Part shown: piece after piece, positions 26,540 through 35,429 of the stretch
Layout: the number at the start of each line of letters is the position of its first letter
Position numbering within the stretch: the stretch's first letter is position 1
NCBI GenBank assembly: GCA_014377015.1
Contig: JACMQL010000047.1
Span: forward strand, 1 to 64,000
From: Actinomycetota bacterium
GTDB lineage: Bacteria; Actinomycetota; Actinomycetes; Nanopelagicales; Nanopelagicaceae
Direction: 5' to 3'
DNA length: 64,000 nt
Made by a program: the position numbers and the translations under genes
Notes under the pieces: model-generated
What the model saw: only the letters and a program-made list of their open reading frames with translations
Databases searched by the model: none
What the model was told of the DNA's origin: nothing

Positions 26540-28192
26540 ATGTTCGACTCGCGATTGAACCCCAAACAACATCGCACCGCCGTGTCCGAGTTAGCCAGAC
26601 AAAGTTTTGATGTACTCGTCATAGGCGGCGGCGTTACAGGGGTTGGGGCAGCGCTGGATGCTGCCTCTCGTGGACTTCGAGTTGCCCTGGTTGAATCGGG
26701 AGATATTGCTTCGGGAACCTCTAGTCGTTCGAGCAAGTTGATTCATGGGGGTCTTCGTTATCTGGAGCAATACGATTTCAGGTTGGTACGAGAGGCTCTA
26801 CAAGAGCGCGAAGCAATGGTTACCACGCTAGCGCCGCACTTAGTCAAACCCGTGGCCTTTCTTTTCCCGTTGCAAGACAAGGTTAAGGATCGGACATATG
26901 TAGGCGCTGGCCTCACTCTTTACGATGTACTTCGCGGTTTCCAACGCACCTTGCCGTGGCATAAGCACCTAAGCCAGAAAGGGGTTGCGGAGGTTGCACC
27001 CTCTATCCGGCAGGATGTTGTTATAGGGGCGGTTAAGTATTTCGATGCGCAAGTTGACGATGCTCGACATACCATGATGATCGCTCGCACAGCGCTCAAA
27101 TATGGCGCAATCATTGCTACTGGAGTTAAGTGCGAAACTCTCATCAAAGATGGAAGCAAGGTGGTAGGCGCCAATGTACGTGATAGCGAGTCCGGAAATC
27201 TCATCAAGGTCTCGGCTGGCGTAACAGTAATGTGTGCAGGTATTTGGAGTGACGAATTGCATGAGCAATTTGGCTTGACGCCGGGTTACGAAGTGCGGAT
27301 GAGCAAGGGCGTTCATATTGTGTTGCCAGGTAGTGCTATTGCTTCCGAAGTAGGGATAGTTCTCAAGACCCCAGTCTCAGTTCTTTTCGTAATTCCTTGG
27401 GACGGCAAGTGGATATTGGGAACAACAGATACGGAGTACACGGGCGATCGAGCGCGACCACTTGCCACGCGCGAAGATGTTGATTACATCATTGATCAAG
27501 CCAATCGTATTTTAGCGCCGGAAATCCGAATTGAAGATGTGATCGGCGTGTACGCAGGGCTGCGACCGTTGGTATCAAGCAAGGCGGATACTTCCACCAC
27601 AAAGTTATCTCGAGAGCATACAGTTGACCGTCCGATGGCCGGCTTTGTGAGTGTGGCAGGTGGAAAATATACGACCTATCGAATTATGGCTGAAGATGTA
27701 ATCGATGTTGCCACACAGGATTTGCCAATCGAAGTAGGCAAGTCTATTACTGACAAATTGCCTCTCGTTGGTGCGGAAGGCTACAACGCGCTACTAAACC
27801 AGATTCCTATGATCTCCTCAGATACTGGAATTTCCGAAGCCTCACTTACGCACTTACTGAATAGATATGGATCTTTAATTTCGGAAATCCTCACTTTGAT
27901 TGAAAGGGATTCTTCGTTGGGTGAATTGCTTACTGAAGATCTTCCATATCTAAAAGCCGAGATTTTTTACGCGGCAAGCCATGAAGGCGCGCGCTGCGTG
28001 GAAGACGTGATTGCACGTCGAACTCGAATTTCCTTTGAATCACCTGATGCCGGAATCGGAGTTGCGGACGAGATTGCCTGCATCATCGCCCCAGTTCTTG
28101 GCTGGAGTAGCAGAGATAGAAAGCGGTCAGTGAAAGCTTACGAGCAATATGCAGAACGTGAGCTGGCCAGCAAGCAGGGCGTTAATTCCTGA
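26540..28192 (+). CDS. glpD: Glycerol-3-phosphate dehydrogenase (FAD)
   Basis: GlpD oxidises glycerol 3-phosphate to dihydroxyacetone phosphate and passes electrons to quinone. The 550 residues have the N-terminal FAD Rossmann motif VIGGGVTGVGAALDAASRGLRVALVE, SSKLIHGGLRYLEQYDFRLVREAL, GTTDTEYTG and the helical C-terminal domain. AGGTGACAC precedes ATG. It is divergent from glpK across 62 bases that must carry both promoters. Its 3' end overlaps the convergent GH25 gene by 11 bases. Confidence 0.96.
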   Translation: MFDSRLNPKQHRTAVSELARQSFDVLVIGGGVTGVGAALDAASRGLRVALVESGDIASGTSSRSSKLIHGGLRYLEQYDFRLVREALQEREAMVTTLAPHLVKPVAFLFPLQDKVKDRTYVGAGLTLYDVLRGFQRTLPWHKHLSQKGVAEVAPSIRQDVVIGAVKYFDAQVDDARHTMMIARTALKYGAIIATGVKCETLIKDGSKVVGANVRDSESGNLIKVSAGVTVMCAGIWSDELHEQFGLTPGYEVRMSKGVHIVLPGSAIASEVGIVLKTPVSVLFVIPWDGKWILGTTDTEYTGDRARPLATREDVDYIIDQANRILAPEIRIEDVIGVYAGLRPLVSSKADTSTTKLSREHTVDRPMAGFVSVAGGKYTTYRIMAEDVIDVATQDLPIEVGKSITDKLPLVGAEGYNALLNQIPMISSDTGISEASLTHLLNRYGSLISEILTLIERDSSLGELLTEDLPYLKAEIFYAASHEGARCVEDVIARRTRISFESPDAGIGVADEIACIIAPVLGWSSRDRKRSVKAYEQYAERELASKQGVNS

Positions 28193-29825
28193 TCTGATTC
28201 TTGCAAGGGTCAGTAGTCCCAGTACTTGATGGCTTAGGTGATGGGACAGACGTGGTCGTCGGTGTCGGTGTCGGAAAAGGTCCTTGCGCAATCGTGAGAG
28301 TAAGGGGAGCAATACTTTTGGCATGCGTTCCAGTGCCATCGGTGAAGGAGACTCTGCCGAGCCAGGTTCCGACAGGCATACCCTTTACAATTAATGAATA
28401 CCGTCCGCTTGATGAACGAGTGACGCTTTGGATGATGGGAAGATACACAGGATTTGATTTATCTGGCACGAATTTCACAGTACCCGTGACGACAGGCTCG
28501 CCAGTCGGTCGGGTAACTTGAATAGAGATCACAACTGGCTTATCGGTCGTACTCGCTTTTACATTAACGATCTGGGTTTGACTAGGTTCCTTAATAGGCA
28601 TCAAGTCAGCGACTTCTGGCTCCCAAGTTCCCTGCATGAGTTCTAAGAAGGCATTCGGCGTTCCACGAAACACATTGAGATCAAGTCGACCTCCAGGTAC
28701 ACCGTATTTCTTAGCTATTCCGCAAGAGGTGTACTGCCACATCATCCAGAGAGAAGAGCAATTTGCTGTCGTCCATGAATGCACATAACAGCCGGAATTC
28801 TTCTGACCTGGTTGTGCGAGTGGATCTGCCGGGTTGAGTGAATAATGAGCAATCCATAATGGATATTGGTTGAGCGCGGGGCTACGCATCATCGCGTTTT
28901 CAAGAAATTGTGAATACGAATATAAGATAGGGGTACGGCCAGTTTTCGCGGCGACATCGGCTAACCAGGTTTCGGCCCATAGGGTGACGAGCGCCTTTGA
29001 GGTGTATTTGGTGCAGGCACCGTTTGAAAATCGTACGCAGTTATTTTCTAAATCAAGTGCGTAGGAGAGATCTCTACTCGTGTAACCCCCGAGACTTGCT
29101 AATCGCCAGACAGCCTTCTGCGCCTGAGCCCGTGCATCAGTTTCAATCACGTTTGGATCTGTTGAATCTGGCAGTGTCGCGTAGTGATAAAAACCGGTGT
29201 AGATACCAGCCGCCTGCGCAGCATCGTGATCCATCGCAACATATTTGAGTGTGATTGCGTCCGAAGTGTCCCGTGTATCGGAAGCCTTAATCATCACGAA
29301 TCTCACGCCGGCTGCATACATCTTGTCGAAATCTATTGGAGCGTCACCAGGATGCTGCCAGCGACTAATGTCCGCCCCGTGAATTCGCCCTCCTGGCCCC
29401 GTCTCTTCTATAAGGGAAGTTGGGTCATACTCACTCATCTGCGGCCCCTGTTTTATGGAAATGGTGCGAAAAGGTGAGTACAAGCGTGTGCCACCGGCCA
29501 CGGTCGTGGCGCGATAGGTCGCAGTTGCATTTAATGCGGTTGCTACAGTTTCAATCTTCCAGGTCCCAGCGAGATTTGTTCTAGTTGAAAGAGATGTCTC
29601 TTGCCACTTCCCGGCGATCTGGACATTTATTTCAACTTTCAATGCGGACCTACGAGGTGTGATCTGTCCATACAGCGTTACGAGAGGTTCGCCCACACTA
29701 GGCGTCTGTTTGAGCGCCAAGGAAAGAGAATAGCTACCAGCATCCGCGCTCGAGGAGTTGAGTCCGAAGGCGATAAGAATTACTCCGAGAATAATCGCGA
29801 CATATCGTCGAGAAATTGCAATCAC
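28182..29825 (-). CDS. Secreted GH25 muramidase (lysozyme-like)
   Basis: The 547 residues have a signal peptide (YVAIILGVILIAFGLNSSSADAG), an Ig-like region to about residue 135, then a GH25 barrel from HGADISRWQHP to about residue 385. The catalytic acid pair is in YALDLENN, and MIKASD and YHYATL are typical. A second beta domain and a Pro/Thr/Ser-rich tail (TPTPTTTSVPSPKPS) follow. GH25 enzymes cleave peptidoglycan, so a wall-remodelling role is likely. The GTG start overlaps the stop of the small upstream gene (GTGA). Confidence 0.88.
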   Translation of the reverse strand: MIAISRRYVAIILGVILIAFGLNSSSADAGSYSLSLALKQTPSVGEPLVTLYGQITPRRSALKVEINVQIAGKWQETSLSTRTNLAGTWKIETVATALNATATYRATTVAGGTRLYSPFRTISIKQGPQMSEYDPTSLIEETGPGGRIHGADISRWQHPGDAPIDFDKMYAAGVRFVMIKASDTRDTSDAITLKYVAMDHDAAQAAGIYTGFYHYATLPDSTDPNVIETDARAQAQKAVWRLASLGGYTSRDLSYALDLENNCVRFSNGACTKYTSKALVTLWAETWLADVAAKTGRTPILYSYSQFLENAMMRSPALNQYPLWIAHYSLNPADPLAQPGQKNSGCYVHSWTTANCSSLWMMWQYTSCGIAKKYGVPGGRLDLNVFRGTPNAFLELMQGTWEPEVADLMPIKEPSQTQIVNVKASTTDKPVVISIQVTRPTGEPVVTGTVKFVPDKSNPVYLPIIQSVTRSSSGRYSLIVKGMPVGTWLGRVSFTDGTGTHAKSIAPLTLTIAQGPFPTPTPTTTSVPSPKPSSTGTTDPCKNQIRN

Positions 29826-30079
29826 GAGCTTGAGATTTCTAATTCTAAGTTGCAGATTTCTTTTATGGACTCAATGAGCGCTATTCGATGATGATCGCGA
29901 ACCTGCGCGTAATCAAATCCGGTCGCAAATTTCGTGGCATCTGAAAAATCCAAAGTAAGTGTCAATCCGTCTAACTTGGCAAGACGGGCATCAAAAAAAA
30001 CAATCCACGCCATGCGATCGCGACGTTCAAGAGCGTCGAGTACATCGTTCCACCGAGAGCGCAAATCCGTGAGATCCAT
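29822..30079 (-). CDS. Small protein resembling the C-terminal domain of DnaX (gamma/tau)
   Basis: The 85 residues resemble the C-terminal segment of actinobacterial DnaX, with the pattern RSRWNDVLDALERRDRMAW, then a central LDGLTLTLDFSDATKFATG and a final ALIESIKEI helix. No ATPase part is nearby, so this is a free-standing copy or relative. TATCTT lies seven bases before the ATG, suggesting a leaderless start. Its stop overlaps the GTG of the GH25 gene, so the two are translationally coupled. A replication role is unproven. Confidence 0.6.
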   Translation of the reverse strand: MDLTDLRSRWNDVLDALERRDRMAWIVFFDARLAKLDGLTLTLDFSDATKFATGFDYAQVRDHHRIALIESIKEICNLELEISSS

Positions 30080-30117
30080 AGAGGGGAAGATACCTGACGA
30101 ACCTTAAGAACAAGCCA

Positions 30118-30795
30118 TCAGGAAGCGGACGAGCCCACCCATCGGTTGAACTCGTTAGTCATGAGGACGCGCATATTGCGTTTTCTGTCGCACTGAAACC
30201 CCATCGCCAAGGCAATTCTTGCCACAATCTGTTCGACCGCCTTCTCACTCACAAAACGTACTTTGGCAATTTCAGCGTTGCTCAATCCTTGCGAAAGAAA
30301 CCTGAGAGTCTCTACTTGGATATTTGTGAGGTCTTGGACTACTGACATGAAAGAGTTTTCAAGGAGTTGAGGGAAGCGATTGACCCAAAGAATCTTCTCG
30401 TTGTTGATGCGCGCAAGCGTTGAGTGAAGAATGGCATCGCATAGAACCTCAATGTCTCCGATGCGGCGCTTCATGACCATAAGTGCAGAAGGTGCGATTT
30501 CGCACTCCTGAATACCAAGAAGTCGCAGATCAGAACATGTGGAGGTATGCACTACTCCAATGGCTTGATTGCGGGCTCTCATACGGGTAGCAAAGGACAC
30601 TCCGTCGAAGTGATTAAAATCCACGTCCACAACAATTACTTCTGGATGTAGGGTGCGAAACAGACTCTCCGCCGCGACGAGACTTCGAGCGGTACCTACA
30701 ATATTTATTCCACGAAGATTGAGTACCTCAGAAAGTGTTATTAATTCGAAAGCGTCGTCATTGATAAGTAAAACTTTCTCATTCATGGTGGTCAT
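30118..30795 (-). CDS. Orphan LuxR/NarL-type response regulator
   Basis: The 225 residues comprise a receiver domain (acidic pocket LINDDAF, phosphoacceptor Asp in VVDVDFN near residue 57) and a C-terminal LuxR helix-turn-helix (LTNIQVETLRFLSQGLSNAEIAKVRFVSEKAVEQIVARI). No histidine kinase is nearby. ATG 30795 and ATG 30786 are both possible, since neither has a Shine-Dalgarno sequence. The receiver lacks an obvious conserved Lys near its end, so phosphorylation may be atypical. Confidence 0.85.
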   Translation of the reverse strand: MTTMNEKVLLINDDAFELITLSEVLNLRGINIVGTARSLVAAESLFRTLHPEVIVVDVDFNHFDGVSFATRMRARNQAIGVVHTSTCSDLRLLGIQECEIAPSALMVMKRRIGDIEVLCDAILHSTLARINNEKILWVNRFPQLLENSFMSVVQDLTNIQVETLRFLSQGLSNAEIAKVRFVSEKAVEQIVARIALAMGFQCDRKRNMRVLMTNEFNRWVGSSAS

Positions 30796-30803
30796 TCATG
30801 GTG
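30781..30803. repeat. 10-base direct repeat spanning the response-regulator start
   Basis: ATTCATGGTG is repeated with a 13-base period (30781-30790 and 30794-30803). This duplicates the ATG context of the response regulator and creates two alternative start codons plus an out-of-frame ATG. It could be a small duplication or a binding site. Confidence 0.5.
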
Positions 30804-30927
30804 TTTATGAGCCTATGGCGATTTATGCAATACGGTGGACAATCTCGGTTCAATCTGCGGGAATTGCCTTATTTAAGTGGAATTTTAGGGGTAGCCCCAG
30901 GAAGTGGCACCAACTGATATCAGACTT

Positions 30928-31761
30928 CTATGTGGCGAGCAGATCTCGAATTACGTTAGAAATTTCGGAAATGATGTCGGATGCGCAAATAGGTCCGCCG
31001 CCGCTAGCCCTGTCAGCTGCTTGTGCATGGAGTAATGCACCGGTGGCGGCAATACCAACAAGGCTGGAAGCCTCACTAAGAATCTTGTCTGATTGGGTTG
31101 CCATAAGCGCTCCGATAATTCCCGCTAAAACATCACCCGTTCCAGCGGTGGCCATCCAAGAAGTTGCCATCGGAAGTTCAATGCAATGGTCAGGTGCCGC
31201 AATAAATGTGACGGTTCCCTTGAGAAGTACGCATACTTTTAATTCATCAGCGGCACGACGACACCATTGACGAGGATCTTTCTTAATTTCCGCAGCGCTG
31301 ACTTTGACACCCGTGCTTTCAAAAAGTCGTGCCAACTCTCGGTAATGCGGCGTGATGAGTGTCGGACCGTGGAATCTTCCGACAAACTCCAGCGCACCTG
31401 CATCGAGAAGCACGGGAGTCCTCTGGTTGAGCGCGGTTTCGATTACCGCTTCCCGCGCACGATCTAGATTCTTAGGATCCACTCCTGAGCCAATAGCCCA
31501 CGCCTGAACTTGCCCCTCCATAATTACAACTTCCGGACAGGAATTAAGTACCAGCATTTGAGATTTTTCGGTACCGAAATATCTGATCATGCCAATCCCT
31601 GTTCGCAATGCCGCCTTAGAAGATAGGACGGCGGACCCGGGGTACTCGTCAGATCCCGCAACTAAGCCGAGAACTCCGCGCGAATATTTGTCATCTGAGT
31701 TGAGGGGGACGGGCAAGAAATTGCGCGCCTCTTGCGGGTTCCACACTTTCCAATCATTCAT
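30928..31761 (-). CDS. nnrD: ADP-dependent NAD(P)H-hydrate dehydratase
   Basis: NnrD repairs hydrated NAD(P)H using ADP or ATP. The 277 residues match the YjeF C-terminal carbohydrate-kinase-like domain alone: KYSRGVLGLVAGSDEYPGSAVLSSKAALRTGIG, TPHYRELARLF and TAGTGDVLAGIIGALMA. The epimerase domain (NnrE) is not fused and not seen here. I start at ATG 31761. ATG 31788 is possible, but a TATACT box ends one base before it, so the transcript may begin inside that longer version. Confidence 0.9.
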   Translation of the reverse strand: MNDWKVWNPQEARNFLPVPLNSDDKYSRGVLGLVAGSDEYPGSAVLSSKAALRTGIGMIRYFGTEKSQMLVLNSCPEVVIMEGQVQAWAIGSGVDPKNLDRAREAVIETALNQRTPVLLDAGALEFVGRFHGPTLITPHYRELARLFESTGVKVSAAEIKKDPRQWCRRAADELKVCVLLKGTVTFIAAPDHCIELPMATSWMATAGTGDVLAGIIGALMATQSDKILSEASSLVGIAATGALLHAQAADRASGGGPICASDIISEISNVIRDLLAT

Positions 31762-31846
31762 TTTGCACCCATCATGTTGCTCTCGCATGAGTATATTTGC
31801 CTTCTGGCCGTTAGTGAATGGTTACCTAATTCGTAGGGAGAAGCTT

Positions 31847-32734
31847 TTGAGCAAAGTTCTTGCTGTCATCGCGACCGAGACAAATCCGAGACAACTTGTT
31901 CAAACCGATGGAGTCGATTACTGGTTGATCTCTGGCGTGAACACTCTAGGGGACGCGCTGCGCATGCGACTCCACGACTTTCGCGCAGCACTCGACGGCC
32001 CTATTGGTGAGAAAGTAGCGGGACGGCTAGGTGTGCCGATCTCGGATGAAATTGAAATATGGGGTGCTGGAGTTACCTACCTTCGCTCTCGTGATGCCCG
32101 AAAAGAAGAAAGTGGCATGCCCGATGTGTATCAGCGGGTTTATGAGGCCGATCGTCCAGAGATATTTTTGAAATCAACCGCTATTCGATGTGTTGGTGAC
32201 GGAGACAAAATTGGAATGCGAGGTGATGCTTCTGCGACGGTTCCAGAGCCTGAAGTTGTCATCGTCATCAACCGTTATGAAGAAATTATCGGACTGACAA
32301 TCTGCAACGACGTGACTGCACGTTCTATTGAAGGAGAGAACCCCCTTTACCTTTCACAGGCGAAGATCTACATCGGTTCGACCTCCATGGGACCCACCAT
32401 CACACCCTCATGGAACATCACCGAGTACAAAAATGTCGGAATTCGCTCCTCCATTGAACGAAATGGGGCAACAGTTTGGAAAGCACAGACATCTCTGGGT
32501 GACCTAAATCGTACTTTCGAAGATCTTGTCTCCTACCTTTTTCGGTGCCAGGTGTTTCCAGATGGCGTCGTTTTATCAACTGGAACAGGCATTATTCCGC
32601 CGCTGGATGTAGCGCTGGAAGAGGGGGACATAGTCTCAATTACCGTCGATGAGGTGGGCACCTTGACGAATCAAGTTGAGATTATTCCGATTGACAGCAA
32701 CGCTCGAGCAAATGAAACCGAAGGGAAAGCGTGA
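31847..32734 (+). CDS. FAH-superfamily 2-keto-3-deoxy sugar-acid dehydratase-like protein
   Basis: The 295 residues belong to the fumarylacetoacetate hydrolase superfamily. NDVTARSIEGENPLYLSQAKIYIGSTSMGP resembles 2-keto-3-deoxy-D-arabinonate dehydratase (KdaD) of non-phosphorylative pentose pathways, which forms 2-oxoglutarate semialdehyde. Metal-binding Glu and Asp residues lie in this block, and LSTGTGIIPP follows. The track start (31589) runs over nnrD. TTG 31847 has AGGGAG six bases upstream and matches the family N-terminus. The next three genes fit a sugar-acid pathway. Confidence 0.8.
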   Translation: MSKVLAVIATETNPRQLVQTDGVDYWLISGVNTLGDALRMRLHDFRAALDGPIGEKVAGRLGVPISDEIEIWGAGVTYLRSRDARKEESGMPDVYQRVYEADRPEIFLKSTAIRCVGDGDKIGMRGDASATVPEPEVVIVINRYEEIIGLTICNDVTARSIEGENPLYLSQAKIYIGSTSMGPTITPSWNITEYKNVGIRSSIERNGATVWKAQTSLGDLNRTFEDLVSYLFRCQVFPDGVVLSTGTGIIPPLDVALEEGDIVSITVDEVGTLTNQVEIIPIDSNARANETEGKA

Positions 32735-33660
32735 TGAAATCGCTCGGAAAGCAGATTTTGTGGTCCGAATGGGACGACCTCGAAGTTCCGGCGGGTATGC
32801 GCACGCTATCTCCAGCCACCGCGCCACTAGATCAGATGGATGAGAAGATCCTTTCGGAGATTACTTTTTACGTCGCGCCGTATCTAGGCGGCCGGAAGGG
32901 ACTTGCGTACGCAAATCGCATGTCATCACTTTCAGTTCTCCAACTTTTGACTGCGGGATTCGACGACGCGATGGATTATGTCCGCCCAGAAATTACTTTG
33001 TGCAACGGACGAGGTATACACGATGCGTCGACAGCCGAACTCGCCGTCGGGCTCACAATTGCTTCACTACGCGGAATTCCAGATTTTGTGCGCAACCAAG
33101 AAAAAGGCGAATGGAAGCCAGGCCGCTACAAATCTATTAATGATCGTAAAATCGGCATCGTAGGCTTTGGGGCTATCGGCAAAAATATTGCGCGAATACT
33201 TTCCGGCTTCGATGTCGATGTTGTGGCGTTCTCGCAATCAGGGCGTGATGGCGCAATAAAGATGACTGATTTCGACGCGCACCTTCCAACTTTGGATGTA
33301 GTGATTTTGATTCTCCCGCTCAATGATTCCAGCTACCACCTCTTTGATGAACGCAGATTTTCACTCATGAAAGACGGCGCACTTCTGGTAAACGTTGCTC
33401 GTGGCGCAGTCGTGGATACGGATGCGCTAGTTGCGGCGCTGCATACTGGCAAGATCACTGCCGCTGTTGATGTTACAGATCCGGAGCCTCTACCGGCCGA
33501 TCATCCGCTTTGGGGCGCACCTGGCATCTTGATCGCCCCACATGTAGGAGGAAATTCAAGTGCATTCGAACCGCGTGCCAGAAAGCTTATTGAACAACAA
33601 TTGAACAGATTGGCCGAAGGAATCGAACTCGAAAACATTATTGTTCGCGCCACGCGATAG
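32734..33660 (+). CDS. D-isomer-specific 2-hydroxyacid dehydrogenase
   Basis: The 308 residues carry the NAD-binding Rossmann motif IVGFGAIGKNIARIL and catalytic segments NVARGAVVDTDAL (Arg), DVTDPEPLPADHPL (Glu) and APHVGGNS (His). Substrates range over glyoxylate, hydroxypyruvate and other 2-keto acids. ATG 32734 overlaps the upstream stop (TGATG), with GAAGGGA upstream. In this operon it may reduce or oxidise a sugar-derived keto acid; the direction is unknown. Confidence 0.88.
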   Translation: MKSLGKQILWSEWDDLEVPAGMRTLSPATAPLDQMDEKILSEITFYVAPYLGGRKGLAYANRMSSLSVLQLLTAGFDDAMDYVRPEITLCNGRGIHDASTAELAVGLTIASLRGIPDFVRNQEKGEWKPGRYKSINDRKIGIVGFGAIGKNIARILSGFDVDVVAFSQSGRDGAIKMTDFDAHLPTLDVVILILPLNDSSYHLFDERRFSLMKDGALLVNVARGAVVDTDALVAALHTGKITAAVDVTDPEPLPADHPLWGAPGILIAPHVGGNSSAFEPRARKLIEQQLNRLAEGIELENIIVRATR

Positions 33661-33674
33661 GTAGTATTTCGCCC

Positions 33675-35408
33675 ATGAGCGAAGACATGGGAAAAGGCAA
33701 GCGACGAAGTTCGGAATGGTTTGGAGACACAGGAAAGAATGGTTTCATCCATCGTTCCTGGATGCGCAATCAAGGCTTCGCGCCGGATCTTTTTGACGGC
33801 CGACCTGTCATCGGAATCGGCTCGACTTGGTCTGAGTTCACGCCGTGCAATGCCCACCTCAATCGGGTAGCTGAATCGATCAAGCGCGGAGTATGGGAAG
33901 CCGGTGGATTTCCACTTGAGTTCCCCGCAATGTCACTTGGCGAGCCGATCATGCGCCCGACCACGATGTTGTATCGCAATCTATTGGCTATGGAAGTTGA
34001 AGAATTAATCCGGGCCAATCCTATGGACGGCGTTATTCTGCTGGCTGGCTGCGATAAGACAACACCGGGAATGCTTATGGGGGCCGCCAGCGTTGACATT
34101 CCAACTTTGATGATGACTGGCGGACCGATGCTCAACGGCAAGTTCCGTGGAACAGATATTGGTTCAGGCACCGACGTCTGGAAATTCGCTGACGAAGTTC
34201 GTGCAGGTCGGATGAGCGAGGAAGAATTCACCGAGGCGGAAACCTGTATGGCCCGCAGCGCAGGTCACTGCATGACTATGGGCACGGCATCGACGATGGC
34301 TTCGGTCACTGAAGCACTCGGCATGCAACTGCCGGGCAGCGCTGCTATTCCGGCAGTTGATTCACGCCGCTATGCCTTGGCTCAGATTGCGGGTCGCCGT
34401 ATCGTGGCGATGGTCCAAGAGGATCTGCGCCTGTCAAAGATTCTCACGCGCAAAGCATTCGAGAATGCCATCCGCGTCAACGCCGCTGTCGGTGGGTCTA
34501 CGAACGCAGTCGTTCACTTGTTAGCACTAGCGGGCCGCGTCGGAGTGGATCTAGAGCTTTCAGATTTTGATTCGTTAGCGCGCGACATTCCAGTGGTAGT
34601 TAATCTCATGCCTTCAGGAAAATATTTGATGGAAGATTTCTTCTATGCGGGCGGCATTCCGGTAGTGATGTCTGAGCTCGGCGATCTCATTCACCGCGAT
34701 CACATCACCGTCACTGGAAAGACTGTTGCGGAAAATATCGAGAAAGCCAAAAACTGGAACAAAGATGTGATCACTTCGGTCGCGGAGCCTTTCCAGGTGG
34801 CAGGTTCGGGGACTGTCGTCTTGCGCGGGTCCCTTGCACCTGATGGAGCAGTACTGAAAATTTCCGCCGCCTCTCCGCACTTACTTAAACATCGTGGCAG
34901 AGCGCGCGTTTTCAGCACGGTTGAGGCGTACAACATCGCAGCCGATGACATGAACATGGATATAGATGAAGGCGACATCATTGTTTTGCAAAATTCCGGA
35001 CCAAAGGGTTATCCAGGATTTCCTGAGGTGGGTAATGTGTCTATGCCCCGCAAACTTATGGCCATGGGGATCATGGATTGCATTCGAATCTCTGACGCTC
35101 GGATGAGTGGAACTGCCTACGGCACCGTCGTTTTACACGTGGCTCCTGAATCGGCAATCGGTGGCCCACTTGCACTCGTGCGAAATGATGACGAGATCGA
35201 ACTCGATGTTGCGAATCGGCGCCTAGATCTACTCGTGTCTCCCGAAGTTCTTGAACAACGTCGAGCAGATTGGAAAGCTCCTGTTGGCGGACCAACGCGC
35301 GGGTGGAGCAAAATCTATGTTGATCATGTTTTGCAAGCCAACAAAGGCGCAGACCTTGACTTCCTGGTAGGCGGCTCAGGCAGCGATGTCCCGCGCCACT
35401 CCCACTGA
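33675..35408 (+). CDS. IlvD/Edd-family sugar-acid (pentonate/hexonate) dehydratase
   Basis: The 577 residues match Fe-S sugar-acid dehydratases such as L-arabinonate and D-xylonate dehydratase rather than IlvD, shown by the N-terminal GFIHRSWMRNQGFAPDLFDGRP. Cluster cysteines lie in TPCNAHL, AGCDKTTPG and AGHCMTMGTASTM, and the C-terminal domain has SDARMSGTAYGTVVLHVAPE. It would yield a 2-keto-3-deoxy acid for the FAH-family enzyme upstream. TAGTAT seven bases before ATG could give an internal leaderless promoter. Confidence 0.9.
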   Translation: MSEDMGKGKRRSSEWFGDTGKNGFIHRSWMRNQGFAPDLFDGRPVIGIGSTWSEFTPCNAHLNRVAESIKRGVWEAGGFPLEFPAMSLGEPIMRPTTMLYRNLLAMEVEELIRANPMDGVILLAGCDKTTPGMLMGAASVDIPTLMMTGGPMLNGKFRGTDIGSGTDVWKFADEVRAGRMSEEEFTEAETCMARSAGHCMTMGTASTMASVTEALGMQLPGSAAIPAVDSRRYALAQIAGRRIVAMVQEDLRLSKILTRKAFENAIRVNAAVGGSTNAVVHLLALAGRVGVDLELSDFDSLARDIPVVVNLMPSGKYLMEDFFYAGGIPVVMSELGDLIHRDHITVTGKTVAENIEKAKNWNKDVITSVAEPFQVAGSGTVVLRGSLAPDGAVLKISAASPHLLKHRGRARVFSTVEAYNIAADDMNMDIDEGDIIVLQNSGPKGYPGFPEVGNVSMPRKLMAMGIMDCIRISDARMSGTAYGTVVLHVAPESAIGGPLALVRNDDEIELDVANRRLDLLVSPEVLEQRRADWKAPVGGPTRGWSKIYVDHVLQANKGADLDFLVGGSGSDVPRHSH

Positions 35409-35429
35409 CTTTGATGCAACGGAGGGACC

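Noticed and set aside
30888-30898. GGGG-cta-CCCC hairpin after nnrD as a terminator
   Set aside because: The stem has four pairs with a three-base loop, and only a weak mixed A/T tract follows on the minus strand.
33675-35408. Reading the IlvD/Edd gene as branched-chain dihydroxy-acid dehydratase IlvD
   Set aside because: The GFIHRSWMRNQGFAPDLFDGRP-type N-terminus and the lactonase and FAH-family neighbours point to a sugar-acid dehydratase.
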